Shown piece by piece: positions 51,729-61,093 of a stretch of DNA of 62,039 nt. Under the pieces are notes generated by a model, which searched no databases, had not been told where the DNA came from, and was given only the letters and a program-made list of their open reading frames with translations. The position numbers and the translations under genes are program-made. Every line of letters begins with the position of its first letter. The first letter of the stretch is position 1. The stretch spans positions 117,467-179,505 of the forward strand of contig NZ_LMNL01000038.1 of the NCBI RefSeq assembly GCF_001422985.1. Direction: 5' to 3'. The DNA is from Methylobacterium sp. Leaf117 (GTDB lineage Bacteria > Pseudomonadota > Alphaproteobacteria > Rhizobiales > Beijerinckiaceae).

Positions 51729-52457
51729 TCAAGGGAGGGCGGCTCCCGCGCAGATCCGGTCGGAGAGCGGCAGGATGATGGTGCAGGCGAGACCCGCCGG
51801 TTCGAAGCGCAGATCCGCGCGGGCCTTCAGCTCGTAGGGCAGTCCATCCTCGAGCAAGCCCAGGCCGAACCCCTTGCGCGGCGATGCGGCGACGGGCGGT
51901 CCCCCCTGCTCGCGCCATGTGACGACCAGGTTCGGCCACGGATCGGCGCTGACATGCCAGGACACGGTGATCCGCCCCTCCGCATGGCTGAGGGCCCCGA
52001 ACTTGACCGCGTTCGTCGTCAGCTCATGGAAGACGAGACCGAGGGTCCCGGCGACCTGGGGCTGCAGCAGTACGGGCGGCCCCGACAGAGCGACCTGCAG
52101 GCCTTCCTGAGCCTGGGCCGACAGCAGCTCGTCCGAGATCAGCGCGTGGAGATCGAGCTTCGCCCGCGGATTGAGCGTCATCGCGCCCTGTACGCGGGCA
52201 AGCGCCGCGAGCCGCCCGTCGAGATGCATGGCGTAGTCCTCGACGCTCTCGCTGGTCTCGGCCGAGCGCTGCGCCACGGCACGCACCACGGCCAACATGT
52301 TGCGGACATGATGCTGGAGGTCGCGCGCGAGCTGATGCTGCTCGGTCTGCAGGGCGGTGTAGCGGGCCTCGGACTCGATCAACCGGCGCTCCGCGGCCGC
52401 CGCCTTCGCATTCGCCACGGCCAGAGCCTGCCGTAGGGTGGTGTCTTCGGCGTTCAA
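51729..52457 (-). CDS. HWE-family histidine kinase without sensor domain
   Basis: About 242 aa. A short coiled coil (ANAKAAAAERRLIESEARYT) leads into the HWE kinase core: ARDLQHHVRNMLAVVRAVAQ (phospho-His), VFHELTTNAVKFGALSHAEG (N-box) and GFGLGLLEDGLPYELKARAD (G-box region). No PAS or membrane segment, so it probably takes its signal from a partner protein. The start is uncertain; the TTG at 52457 with GGGGG 5 nt upstream leaves only plausible residues, whereas the next upstream start at 52667 adds residues that look non-coding and include a DNA repeat. It converges on the response-regulator gene. Confidence 0.82.
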   Translation of the reverse strand: MNAEDTTLRQALAVANAKAAAAERRLIESEARYTALQTEQHQLARDLQHHVRNMLAVVRAVAQRSAETSESVEDYAMHLDGRLAALARVQGAMTLNPRAKLDLHALISDELLSAQAQEGLQVALSGPPVLLQPQVAGTLGLVFHELTTNAVKFGALSHAEGRITVSWHVSADPWPNLVVTWREQGGPPVAASPRKGFGLGLLEDGLPYELKARADLRFEPAGLACTIILPLSDRICAGAALP

Positions 52458-52816
52458 CGTTGCCCCCGAAGGTTGCGCGCTAGCGGAAGATCCGAGCCGG
52501 TGCGGCTCGAGCAGAAGATCCGAGCCGGTGCGGCTCAGGCTTCCGAACCTGCCGGCAAAACACGGTGGGAGCGTGACGGCTCCATCAAGGTTCGGTGAAA
52601 AGGTCGGCCGCCGCGTTTCGCGCCGGGAACCCCGAACGTCAGGGCGAACACATCCCCCTCGATCCAACGACAGCCCGGTCTCGCCTCGGGCCCTTTGCCG
52701 AAAGTTTGTCAGGGATCAGTGGAAACCGGTTGTCCCGACGAGACAAACGAAAACAACAGACTCCAGGGAGTCCACCGGGCGAGCCGGGACCGCCGCGGGA
52801 CTTGGGGTCATGAGGT
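52458..52816. other. Intergenic stretch between HWE kinase and tetR
   Basis: Holds the 23-bp direct repeat at 52486-52536 and a small inverted repeat TTGTC-CCGACGA-GACAA at about 52731-52746, a possible operator for the kinase gene. No coding region I would defend. Confidence 0.45.
52486..52536. repeat. 23-bp direct repeat upstream of the HWE kinase
   Basis: GAAGATCCGAGCCGGTGCGG plus CTC occurs at 52486-52508 and 52514-52536, a 28-bp period. It may be a tandem binding site or a slipped duplication. Confidence 0.65.
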
Positions 52817-53359
52817 TCAGGCGGTGACGGCGGCGCGGGCCGCTTCGATCAGTTCCTGGGCCAGCGTCTCGTCGTCGACGGCCCGGGCCAGCACGATGGC
52901 GCCGACCAGGGTCGACAAGGTCGCCAGGGAGCGCTGCCGCCGGCGCGCGCGGGCGGCTTTCGGCGACAGGTCGGCCAGGAGGGTGGCGAGCGTCTCGACC
53001 CCTCGGGTGAATCGCGCACGCACGGGGCATCCCTTCGGCTCCCGCGCGACGTCGTTGGCGAGGGCCGCGAGCGGGCATCCTTTTCCGGGGGTCTGGACGT
53101 GGGCCTCCGAGAGGTAGTTCGCCAGAAGGGTCTCGGGACCGCCCCGGTACTCCTCCGCGATCGCGGCGTCGAACGCCTCGGCCGCCAGGGCCTCCTTGTT
53201 GGCGAACTGACCGTAGAAGCCGCCATGGGTCAGGCCGGCGGCCGCCATGATGTCGGCCACTCCGACGCCGTGCAGACCGCGCTCGCGGAACAGGGCCGAG
53301 GCGACCTCGACGACGCGCTGGCGATTCAGCCGGGCCTGCTCCTGGGATACCCTCGGCAT
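52817..53359 (-). CDS. TetR-family repressor of the RND efflux operon
   Basis: A 180-aa repressor. Residues 8-55 form the TetR helix-turn-helix: RQRVVEVASALFRERGLHGV, GVADIMAAAGLTHGGFYGQF, ANKEALAAEAF. The C-terminal helical ligand domain contains ETLLANYLSEAHVQTPGKGC and a conserved cysteine. GAGGAG lies 6 nt upstream of the ATG at 53359. The gene lies 220 bp downstream of the RND pump gene in the same direction. A perfect 14-bp palindrome over the efflux promoter (57801-57814) is its likely operator, giving repression relieved by a toxic ligand. Confidence 0.9.
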   Translation of the reverse strand: MPRVSQEQARLNRQRVVEVASALFRERGLHGVGVADIMAAAGLTHGGFYGQFANKEALAAEAFDAAIAEEYRGGPETLLANYLSEAHVQTPGKGCPLAALANDVAREPKGCPVRARFTRGVETLATLLADLSPKAARARRRQRSLATLSTLVGAIVLARAVDDETLAQELIEAARAAVTA

Positions 53360-53581
53360 CTGCCGCTCCTCGTCCGTCGCCACCCTCGTCTGCGCCCCCT
53401 CATATGGATGCGCGGCATCATTTAAAACAGCTTCCGCTTCCTCCGCCGATCGACCGGCCCGCGCGAGGGGGCACAAGCGTGGGCCGGTCGATGGACCGCG
53501 CGCGCCGATCGGGCCGCGCGATTCCGGAACGCCCCGCCCCGGACCGGAGGGCCGGGAGGGGTTCGATCAGCTCCGTGCCGA

Positions 53582-56500
53582 TCAAGCCTCGGCCGGGTTC
53601 GCCAGCGGGGCTTGTCCGGCCGGCACCGGCGCGGGGGTTCGGGCCACCCGGAACCACAGGGCATAGAGGGCCGGCAGGAACAGCAGGGTCAGCAGGGTGC
53701 CGACGCCGACGCCGCCGATCAGGACGTAGGCCAGAGCCCCCCAGAACACCGAGTGGGTCAACGGGATAAAGGCCAGCATGGCCGCGGCCGCCGTCAGGAT
53801 CACGGGCCGTGCCCGTCGCACCGTGGATTCCACGATGGCCTCGTAGTTCGACAGCCCCGCCGCCTGATCGTGGTGAATCTGGTCGACCAGGATCAGGGTG
53901 TTGCGCATCAGGATGCCCGACAGGGCGATCAGCCCGAGGATCGCGTTGAAGCCGAAGGGCTGGTGGAAGAGGAGCAGGGTCGGCGCCGCGCCCACGAGGC
54001 CGAGCGGGGCGGTGGCGAAGACCATGAACATGGTGGCGAAGGAGCGCACCTGGATCATGATCACCGTCAGCGTCACGATCAGCATGATGGGGAACACCGC
54101 CACCAGCGACAGCATCGCCTTCTCGCTCTCCTCCACGGCGCCGGCCGTGTCGATGCGGTAGCCCGGCGGAAGCTTGGCCTTGATCGGCGCCAGCAGGGGG
54201 AAGACCTGGGCGTGGATGTCGGGCGGCTGCTTCCCGTCGAGCACGTCACCCTGGACGCGGATGTAGGTCTCGCGGTTGTAGCGCTTGAGAACCACGTCCT
54301 CGGTGCGGCTCTCCAGCCGGGCCACCTGGGAGACCGGCACCTGCCGTCCGTCCTTCGTCGCCAGGGTCAGGTCGCCGATCTCGCCGAGCGAGCGCCGCTC
54401 GGGGCCGGGGCTGCGCAGCAGCACGTCGACGGAGCGCAGGTTTTCCCGCACCTGGGTGGCGGGCGTGCCGTTGAGGTAGGTCTGCAATTGCTGGCCGGCC
54501 TCCTTCGGGGTCAGGCCGATCAGGCGCAGGCGCTCCTGGTCGAGGGCGAGATGCAGGCTCGGGGTCTTGTCGCCCCAGTCGAGGTGGACGAGGCGCATGT
54601 TGGCATTGGCCGCCATCACCTCCCGAACCTCGGCGGCGATGCCCCGGATCACGTCGAGATCGGGTCCGACCACCCGGAAGGCGACAGGAAAGCGGATCGG
54701 CGGGCCGAACACGATCTGCAGCACGCGCACCCGGGCCTCTGGGAAGCGGCCCTCGTCCACGAGTGCGCGGACCTTGCCCCGCAGGGCGTCGCGGGCCTGG
54801 GCGTCGGCCGTCTGCACCACGATCTGCGCGAAGGCCGGATCCGGCAGTTCGGGGTCGAAGGAGAGCACGAAGCGGGGCATGCCCTGACCGATGTAGCTCG
54901 TGATCTCGCCCGCTTCCGGCAGATCGCGCAACGCCGCCTCGACCCGCTGGACGCTGGCCTCGGTAGTCCTGAAGGCCGAACCCGCCGGCAGGGTGACCTC
55001 GACGATGAGTTCGGGCCGCTCCGAATTGGGGAAGAACTGCTGCTCGACCCGGCCCATCGCCACCACGGCGAGCGCGAACAGCCCGACCGTGATGCCGGCG
55101 GCGAGCCACTTGTGGTCGACCGACATCCGCACGAGGCGGCGCAGGCGCTCGTAGTTCTTCGTGGCGTAGATGGCGTCGTGGCCGCCCTCCACGCGCTCGA
55201 TGTTCGGGAGCAGCTTGACGCCGAGATAGGGCGTAAAGGTCACGGCCACGATCCACGAGATGATCAGCGAGAAGGCCACCACCCAGAAGATGTTGCCGGC
55301 ATATTCGCCCGCCGTGGAGGCGGCGAAGCCCACCGGCAGGAAGCCCGCGATGGTCACCAGCGTGCCGGTGAGCATCGGCGCGGCGGTGGCGCTCCAGGCA
55401 TAGGTCGCAGCCTCGATGCGGTCGGCGCCTTCCTCCATGCGCACCACCATCATCTCGATGGCGATGATGGCGTCGTCGACGAGAAGCCCCAGCGAGATGA
55501 TGAGGGCGCCCAGCGTGATCCGGTCGAAATCGCGGCCGGTGATCATCATCACCACGAACACCGCCGACAGGGTGAGCGGCACGGCCAGCGCCACCACGAT
55601 TCCGACCCGGAAGCCGAGCGCCACCAGGGACACGAAGATCACCACGCCGAGGGCGGTGAAGAACTTGACCATGAACTCGTGGATGGCGTCGTCGATGACC
55701 TTGGCCTGGTCGGTGATCTTGGTGAACGTGATGCCGACCGGGGTCTCGTGGTGGATCGCCACCTCCTCGGCGTTGAGGGCCTCGCCGAGCTTCAGCCCGT
55801 TGAAGCCGGGCTTCATCACCAGGCCGAGCATCAGAGCCGGCGCGCCGTCGTTGCGGATTTCGAAGGTCTTGGGGTCCTCGTAGCCGCGCGTGACCTCAGC
55901 GATATCGCCGAGCTTGAGGCTGCGGTCGCCGGCGGCCACCGGCAGGCCGCGGATCGCATCGATCCCGTCGATCGCGCCGTCGAGGCGCAGGTACACGCGC
56001 GGGCCCCCGGCCTCGACGAAGCCGGCCGGCGTGACATCGTTCTGGTTGGCCAGCGCGGCAAGCAGCTGCTGGCCGGTGATGCCGAGGGTGGCGAGGCGCT
56101 GGTAGGAGATCTCGACGAAGATCTTCTGCGCCTGCTCGCCGAGGATGTTGATCTTCTCGACGCCGGGCACGCGCAGCAGGCGCTGGCGCATGTCCTCGGC
56201 CCGCAGCACCAGCTGGCGGTGCGGCAGGCCCCGGGCCTGCACGGCGTAGAGGGCGAAGTAGATGTCCGAGAACTCGTCGTTGAACAGCGGCCCGAGCACG
56301 CCGCGCGGCAGGCTTGAGGCTTGATCCGACAGCTTCTTCCGCGCTTGATAGAACTCCGAGGCGAGCTTGGCCGGGGGCATGTTGTCCTTGAAGATGACCT
56401 TCGTCATCATCAGGCCGGGACGGACCGTCGTCTCGGCCCTGTCGTAATAGACCAGTTCCTGCAGGCGCTTCTCCAGAGGATCGGCGACCTGGCGCTGCAT

Positions 56501-56683
56501 CTCCTCCGCCGTGGCGCCGGGCCAGGCGGCCGAGACCGTCATCACCTTCACGGTGAAGGCCGGGTCCTCGGCCCGCCCGAGCTTCTCGAAGGCGAAAAAG
56601 CCCGCCCCCGTCAGCGCGATCAGCAGGAACAGCGTGACGGCCCGCTCGCGAACGGCGAGCGCCGAGAGGTTGAAGCCGCTCAT
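53582..56683 (-). CDS. RND-family efflux permease (AcrB/MexF-like)
   Basis: A 1033-aa proton-driven inner-membrane pump of normal length. The N-terminal membrane helix (AVTLFLLIALTGAGFFAFEK) leads to periplasmic porter loops. The membrane block near residue 400 carries the proton-relay acidic pair (ISLGLLVDDAIIAIEMMVVR). The second half repeats the layout (FGFNAILGLIALSGILMRNT). Family knowledge: such pumps form trimers, take substrates from periplasm or outer leaflet and need an adaptor plus an outer-membrane channel. The adaptor gene upstream overlaps by 4 nt (ATGA); no outer-membrane factor is present, so a housekeeping TolC-type protein must serve. Substrate unknown. Confidence 0.95.
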   Translation of the reverse strand: MSGFNLSALAVRERAVTLFLLIALTGAGFFAFEKLGRAEDPAFTVKVMTVSAAWPGATAEEMQRQVADPLEKRLQELVYYDRAETTVRPGLMMTKVIFKDNMPPAKLASEFYQARKKLSDQASSLPRGVLGPLFNDEFSDIYFALYAVQARGLPHRQLVLRAEDMRQRLLRVPGVEKINILGEQAQKIFVEISYQRLATLGITGQQLLAALANQNDVTPAGFVEAGGPRVYLRLDGAIDGIDAIRGLPVAAGDRSLKLGDIAEVTRGYEDPKTFEIRNDGAPALMLGLVMKPGFNGLKLGEALNAEEVAIHHETPVGITFTKITDQAKVIDDAIHEFMVKFFTALGVVIFVSLVALGFRVGIVVALAVPLTLSAVFVVMMITGRDFDRITLGALIISLGLLVDDAIIAIEMMVVRMEEGADRIEAATYAWSATAAPMLTGTLVTIAGFLPVGFAASTAGEYAGNIFWVVAFSLIISWIVAVTFTPYLGVKLLPNIERVEGGHDAIYATKNYERLRRLVRMSVDHKWLAAGITVGLFALAVVAMGRVEQQFFPNSERPELIVEVTLPAGSAFRTTEASVQRVEAALRDLPEAGEITSYIGQGMPRFVLSFDPELPDPAFAQIVVQTADAQARDALRGKVRALVDEGRFPEARVRVLQIVFGPPIRFPVAFRVVGPDLDVIRGIAAEVREVMAANANMRLVHLDWGDKTPSLHLALDQERLRLIGLTPKEAGQQLQTYLNGTPATQVRENLRSVDVLLRSPGPERRSLGEIGDLTLATKDGRQVPVSQVARLESRTEDVVLKRYNRETYIRVQGDVLDGKQPPDIHAQVFPLLAPIKAKLPPGYRIDTAGAVEESEKAMLSLVAVFPIMLIVTLTVIMIQVRSFATMFMVFATAPLGLVGAAPTLLLFHQPFGFNAILGLIALSGILMRNTLILVDQIHHDQAAGLSNYEAIVESTVRRARPVILTAAAAMLAFIPLTHSVFWGALAYVLIGGVGVGTLLTLLFLPALYALWFRVARTPAPVPAGQAPLANPAEA

Positions 56684-57765
56684 CGCACCACACCCGTCAT
56701 GCTCGGCGGCGCCTGGCGCACCCGCTGGTCGGCCTTGAGGAGATGGGCACCGAGCGCCACGATCCGGTCGCCCGGGGCCAGGCCGGCGGCGATCTCGGCG
56801 CGCTCCTCGCCCATGCGGGCGACCTGCACGGGCTGGGGCCTCACCGTCTCGGTGGCGGCGTCGTAGCGCCAGACGGCGCTGCCGTGCCCCTGATCGAACA
56901 GAGCGCCGAGCGGAACCTCCAATCGGGCGGCCCGGCCGGCGTCGAGGGCGCGGAGTTGCAGGGTCACGGTGGCGCCGAGCGGCGCGGCCTCGCCGCCGCC
57001 CGACAGGATGTAGCGCGCCCGGTAGGTGCGGGTGGCCGGATCAGCCGTGGCGGAGAGTTCGCGCAGGCGTGCCGGGTAGGTCGCCGCTCCGTCGGCGTAG
57101 AGGGTGGCGGAGGCCTCGCCTTCGGCAGCCCGCCGGCTGCCCTCGGGCAGGAAGACCTCCGCCTCGCGCGCGCCGTCGCGGGCGAGCTTCACCACCGTCT
57201 GGCCGGCAGCGACCACCTGGCCGGGCTCGGTGGGAACCTCCATCACCACGCCGTCGGCATCGGCCTGGAGTTCCGCGTAGCCGGCCTGGTTCTGGATCTG
57301 GCTGGCCTGGGCCTCCGCATTGGCGAATTGCGCGTTCGCCGCGTCCGCCGCACCCTTGTTCTGGTCGTAGGTCTGTTTCGAGGTCCAGCCGTCGGCCACC
57401 AGCTTGCGGCTGCGCTCCTCGTCGGCCCGAGCTTTGATCATCTGGGCGCGGGCCGCCTCGACCGAGGCGCGGGCGGCGTTGAGCGCCAAGGTGAAATCGG
57501 TGCGGTCGAGACGCATCAGCGGCTGGCCAAGGCGCACGCGGTCGCCCGGATCGACCAGGCGCTGGAAGATCTTGCCGCCGACCCGGAAGCCGAGGTTGCT
57601 CTCGGTGCGGGCACGGATCACTCCGGTATAGCGCGCAACGCCACCCGGGGCGGACGCGACCACCACGGTCTGAACCAGCGGCGGCTCCGGCGTCACCGCC
57701 GTCTCGGCCGGCGAGCAGGCCGACAGGGCCAGGCCCGCGAGCCCCAGCATCACCCTCGTATCCAT
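56680..57765 (-). CDS. RND efflux periplasmic adaptor lipoprotein
   Basis: A 361-aa membrane-fusion protein. The N-terminus has a lipobox (GLAGLALSAC, Cys17), so it is anchored as a lipoprotein. Then a lipoyl half (TGVIRARTESNLGFRVGGKI), an Ala-rich coiled-coil hairpin (LNAARASVEAARAQMIKARA), the second lipoyl half (LQADADGVVMEVPTEPGQVV) and the beta-barrel and membrane-proximal domains (PLGALFDQGHGSAVWRY). GGGGCG lies 6 nt upstream of the ATG at 57765. It is translationally coupled to the RND permease and expressed from the promoter at 57812-57840. Confidence 0.94.
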   Translation of the reverse strand: MDTRVMLGLAGLALSACSPAETAVTPEPPLVQTVVVASAPGGVARYTGVIRARTESNLGFRVGGKIFQRLVDPGDRVRLGQPLMRLDRTDFTLALNAARASVEAARAQMIKARADEERSRKLVADGWTSKQTYDQNKGAADAANAQFANAEAQASQIQNQAGYAELQADADGVVMEVPTEPGQVVAAGQTVVKLARDGAREAEVFLPEGSRRAAEGEASATLYADGAATYPARLRELSATADPATRTYRARYILSGGGEAAPLGATVTLQLRALDAGRAARLEVPLGALFDQGHGSAVWRYDAATETVRPQPVQVARMGEERAEIAAGLAPGDRIVALGAHLLKADQRVRQAPPSMTGVVR

Positions 57766-57800
57766 TCTGCGCCCCACGGTCGAACCATCCGCCTATAAGA

Positions 57801-57814
57801 ATGATGATCATCAT
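57801..57814. promoter_or_regulatory. TetR-type operator palindrome
   Basis: ATGATGATCATCAT is a perfect 14-bp palindrome 36 bp upstream of the adaptor gene. It overlaps the -10 box and start region of the leftward promoter, ideally placed for repression by the TetR protein encoded at 52817-53359. Confidence 0.7.
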
Positions 57815-57840
57815 CTATTTTGGCATGACGAACCTGTCAA
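57812..57840 (-). promoter_or_regulatory. Promoter of the RND efflux operon
   Basis: Perfect TTGACA (57835-57840 on the minus strand), 17-nt spacer, weak TAGATG -10 (57812-57817). Confidence 0.55.
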
Positions 57841-58448
57841 TGGGCGCCGGATCGAGAATTCCGGCCCAGCGCGCACCGACAGGCTGCTGACCAAGCAGCA
57901 TCGTCAAACGGCATCGGCGCGCAGCTCATGGGCGAGCGGTCGTGCGAGGGCAGGGCGAGGACAGAACGAAGACAGGGAGCGCCGGCTTCCGCCCGGGTCG
58001 GTGGTCGGTGGTCGGCGATCCACCACAACCTGACGCCATGACCAGTCGGCACAGCGGCACCGGCGCGCCGAGCTCGCGGCTCCGCGTCCTTACCACACGA
58101 TTTCCGGGAACACCGGTTCGCGCACAACCCGGTACGGCTGACCGGGCGGCTTCAAGGCCGCCTTTCGATCGTGCGAGCCGGTGAGGAGGCATTGGGGCGG
58201 CCGGGAGCCCCTGCCGCCGAGCAAAGTCAGCCGAGCCCCCACCTCATCGCTCCGAGCCCGAAGGACACATCCCCGGATGAGCGAATCCAGCGGCCTCACG
58301 CGGGGAGGGCGGCCGCACCGTGGCGGCGCTTCCGGTTCGGGTTCGGCGGGGGTGAGCCCGGCTGAGGAGGACGCGCCATCCCGGCTCGCCAACGGTCGGG
58401 CCCGACACCATTGGCTGGAGGTCCAGGCCCGACGCGGGGATGCGCGCT
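57841..58448. other. Intergenic stretch upstream of the efflux operon
   Basis: About 600 bp without a recognisable gene; frames on both strands are Arg/Pro/Ala-rich and look like GC-driven artefacts. Confidence 0.4.
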
Positions 58449-59096
58449 CTACCAGAGCGCGCGGGGCAGGCGCCGCTTCCAACGCTCCCCGGGGCGCAGG
58501 GCAACGTCCTTCTGGACCCGGCGCGTCGCCCGCAGCGAAGCCGGCGGGGCGTCGGTCGGGGACGGCATCGAGGCTGGTCGTGCGACAGGCGGGATGGCCG
58601 CAGCCGGCGGCACCGTCGCTTCTTGCTGCGCCTGCAAGGCCGCGCGCGGGTTGGCGTCGAAGTCCGACGTGTCTTTCAAACCGGATTTCGGCTTGGCCTG
58701 ACGCGGCGCGGGAGGTTTGACGCGCCGGACGCGTGGCAACCGCTCGACCACGGGTGCGGCCTGAACCTCCGGTTCGGGCGAGGGTACGAACATCGGCAAT
58801 AGGCTCGGCAGGATGCGCCGGGCCGGGACCTCGGGTGGGGACGACTCGAGCTTGGAGGACCCGGATTTCGACGTCCCTGATTTCGACATTCCGGACTTCA
58901 ATGTCCCGGATTTGGACGCGCTCGCCTCGCCCCACGCCGCGGGGGCGGCCGGCGCTTCGACGCGGGTGTCCGCATCCTCAAGGGAGACGTCGTGCCAGAG
59001 GTTCTGGTCTTTGCGGGGACGGGCGGAGGCCTCGGACAGCGAGGCGCGGTTGTGCTTGATTTCGACCGTGAACGGTCGCGCGCTGCGGCGCTTCAT
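58449..59096 (-). CDS. Hypothetical low-complexity protein with KSG repeats (215 aa)
   Basis: The conserved-looking N-terminus (MKRRSARPFTVEIKHNRASL) followed by LWHDV resembles short basic alphaproteobacterial proteins. The middle is a five-residue repeat KSG(T/M)S, then Pro/Ala/Arg-rich sequence (VERLPRVRRVKPPAPRQAKP) and a basic C-terminus (RRVQKDVALRPGERWKRRLP). Probably intrinsically disordered and possibly DNA- or RNA-binding. The start at 59096 matches the basic motif. Function unknown. Confidence 0.6.
   Translation of the reverse strand: MKRRSARPFTVEIKHNRASLSEASARPRKDQNLWHDVSLEDADTRVEAPAAPAAWGEASASKSGTLKSGMSKSGTSKSGSSKLESSPPEVPARRILPSLLPMFVPSPEPEVQAAPVVERLPRVRRVKPPAPRQAKPKSGLKDTSDFDANPRAALQAQQEATVPPAAAIPPVARPASMPSPTDAPPASLRATRRVQKDVALRPGERWKRRLPRALW
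58858..58920. repeat. 15-bp tandem repeat inside the KSG-repeat gene
   Basis: About four degenerate copies of a 15-nt unit (GATTTCGACGTCCCG type on the plus strand) encode the KSGTS repeats. Copy number probably varies between strains. Confidence 0.65.
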
Positions 59097-59458
59097 CGGC
59101 TTCGAATTCCCAGTAAAATCCGCTCGGCGAAATCCATTTCACAACGAGCATTCCGGTATCATACGGGATGCATCCAGTACTTGTCGAGACGATCCCGGCG
59201 CAGTACGCACTTTCTCTTCGGCAGGAGGCTCGGGGCCGTGATAAAGCCCGCCGCGAAGGAGCCGACGGCTGTGCCTGAACAGACCTTCCGCCCGATCGCG
59301 AAGGTGTGGACAGATCATTCGGTCTCGCCCTTGGCATTCCCGCATCGGCACGGATCAAATCGACCTGCCGTTCGTCTCTAGTAAAGGCTGAGCTTGCCGA
59401 GCGCCGATCCCGTACGATGGTCCGCGACGGCCGGCGGTGTGCCCAGGAAGGATTTCTC
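59097..59458. other. Intergenic stretch between divergent genes
   Basis: About 360 bp, partly A/T-rich (59105-59165); presumably holds promoters for both flanking genes. No gene recognised. Confidence 0.4.
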
Positions 59459-60451
59459 GTGAGTATCGGACTGATCGCGCTCCTCGACGACATCGCGGGC
59501 CTGGCCAAGGTGGCGGCGGCCTCCCTCGACGATGTGGCGGCGCAGGCGGGCCGCGCCGGCGTGAAGGCGGCCGGTGTCGTCATCGACGATGCGGCGGTCA
59601 CGCCCCGGTACGTCGTGGGCTTCGCTGCCGAGCGCGAACTGCCGATCGTCGGCCGCATCGCCCTCGGTTCCCTGCGCAACAAGCTGCTGTTCCTGCTGCC
59701 GGCCGCCCTGGCGCTCGGCGCCTTCGCGCCCTGGGCCATCACGCCGCTGCTGATGCTCGGCGGCGCCTATCTCTGCTACGAGGGCAGCGAGAAGGTCTAC
59801 GAGGCCCTGTTCCCGCATCAGGCCCATGCCCACGAGGCCCAGCGCGACGGGGCGGCCGGCAATGCCCAGGCGCTTGAAGACCAGAAAGTATCCAGCGCGA
59901 TCAAGACCGACTTCATCCTGTCGGCCGAGATCATGGCGATCACCCTGGCGGCCCTGCCCGAGGGCTCGTTCTGGATGAAGGCGGCGGTTCTGGCCGTGGT
60001 CGCGGTGGGAATTACGGTCGCGGTCTATGGCGGCGTCGCCCTGATCGTGAAAGCGGACGATGCCGGCGTCGCCATGGCGGGCAACACCAGCCGGTCGGCG
60101 TTCGGCAGCCTCGTCCGGGGCTTCGGTCGCGCCCTGGTCAAGGGCATGCCGGGCTTCCTCAAGATCCTGGCCATCGTCGGCACCGCCGCGATGATCTGGG
60201 TCGGCGGCGGCATCCTGGTGCATGGCCTCGAAACCTATGGCTTGCCCGAAATCGGTCATGCCATCCACGCGGTTGCCGTTCAGGCTGCGAGCGTCGCGGG
60301 TCCGCTTGCGGGAATCGTCGAATGGCTGGTGACGGCGGCGGGCTCCGGCCTCGTCGGCCTCGCCGTCGGCGCCGCCCTCATTCCGATCACGAGCTTCGTC
60401 CTGGCGCCGGCCTGGAACAGCCTCGCGCGGCTGCGAATGCGGGCTGCCTGA
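59459..60451 (+). CDS. DUF808 (YedI-type) inner-membrane protein
   Basis: A 330-aa membrane protein of the DUF808/YedI family. It begins SIGLIALLDDIAGLAKVAAA, continues with the conserved SLDDVAAQAGRAGVKAAGVV and DDAAVTPRYVVGFAAERELP, then several membrane helices (LLFLLPAALALGAFAPWAIT, AAVLAVVAVGITVAVYGGVA, ILAIVGTAAMIWVGGGILVH). YEGSEKVYEALFPH is a family hallmark. The GTG at 59459 is preferred because AGGAAGG lies 6 nt upstream and the domain starts right there. Function of the family is unknown. Confidence 0.9.
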   Translation: MSIGLIALLDDIAGLAKVAAASLDDVAAQAGRAGVKAAGVVIDDAAVTPRYVVGFAAERELPIVGRIALGSLRNKLLFLLPAALALGAFAPWAITPLLMLGGAYLCYEGSEKVYEALFPHQAHAHEAQRDGAAGNAQALEDQKVSSAIKTDFILSAEIMAITLAALPEGSFWMKAAVLAVVAVGITVAVYGGVALIVKADDAGVAMAGNTSRSAFGSLVRGFGRALVKGMPGFLKILAIVGTAAMIWVGGGILVHGLETYGLPEIGHAIHAVAVQAASVAGPLAGIVEWLVTAAGSGLVGLAVGAALIPITSFVLAPAWNSLARLRMRAA

Positions 60452-60467
60452 TGCGGCCGCGGGCTGC

Positions 60468-60917
60468 CTAAGCCAGCCGGGCTTCGCGCAGGTGAGCGAG
60501 GTGCCGGATGGCGAGTTCGTAGCCATGGGTGCCGAAGCCCGCCATCACCGCGGTGGCGGCGGGCGACACGTAGGAATGATGGCGAAACGACTCACGCCGA
60601 TACACGTTCGAGATATGGCACTCGACGATCGGAACCGTGCAGGCGCTCAAGGCATCCAGGATCGCGATCGAGGTATGGGTGTAGGCCCCGGCATTGATCA
60701 CGATGCCGGCGCAATCGACCCGATAGGCCTGGATCCAGTCGATCAGCTGGTGCTCGGCATTGCTCTGATGAAACGCGATCGTGAGGCCGAATCCGGCGGC
60801 CAGGCTCCGACATCGGGCCTCCACGTCCGCGAGCGTTTCGTGCCCGTAGATGTGCGGTTCGCGCTGGCCGAGCAGGTTGAGGTTCGGGCCGTTCAGGATC
60901 AGGATCGTGTCGCTCAT
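60468..60917 (-). CDS. aroQ: 3-dehydroquinate dehydratase, type II
   Basis: Third step of the shikimate pathway: dehydration of 3-dehydroquinate to 3-dehydroshikimate. A 149-aa type II enzyme, the usual size. Conserved blocks are ILILNGPNLNLLGQREPHIY (active-site Arg and Tyr), FHQSNAEHQLIDWIQAY, IVINAGAYTHTSIAILDAL and VECHISNVYRRESFRHHSYV (catalytic His). The Met at 60917 is chosen, with AAGG 10 nt upstream; a longer frame from 60941 adds residues not seen in the family. It converges on the DUF808 gene with a 16-nt gap. Confidence 0.96.
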   Translation of the reverse strand: MSDTILILNGPNLNLLGQREPHIYGHETLADVEARCRSLAAGFGLTIAFHQSNAEHQLIDWIQAYRVDCAGIVINAGAYTHTSIAILDALSACTVPIVECHISNVYRRESFRHHSYVSPAATAVMAGFGTHGYELAIRHLAHLREARLA

Positions 60918-61093
60918 GCGGCGGAACCTTAAAGCGAGCACCGAGGGCCGGAAAGGGTTCTGTCACGCGAGGCGGTGCAAGGCCTCCGGGTGAGGGCGCG
61001 AGACCGTGCGTCGGGAGGCTTGCGGTCACCGCGGCTGCCGGCCATGCGGAGCGGTGAGGAACGCGACAACCGCATCCGCCAGGGAGACAATGC

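Noticed and set aside
53612..56317. 901-codon plus-strand frame opposite the RND permease
   Set aside because: The His/Gly/Asp-rich product is the mirror of a typical RND gene; no ribosome-binding site or domain.
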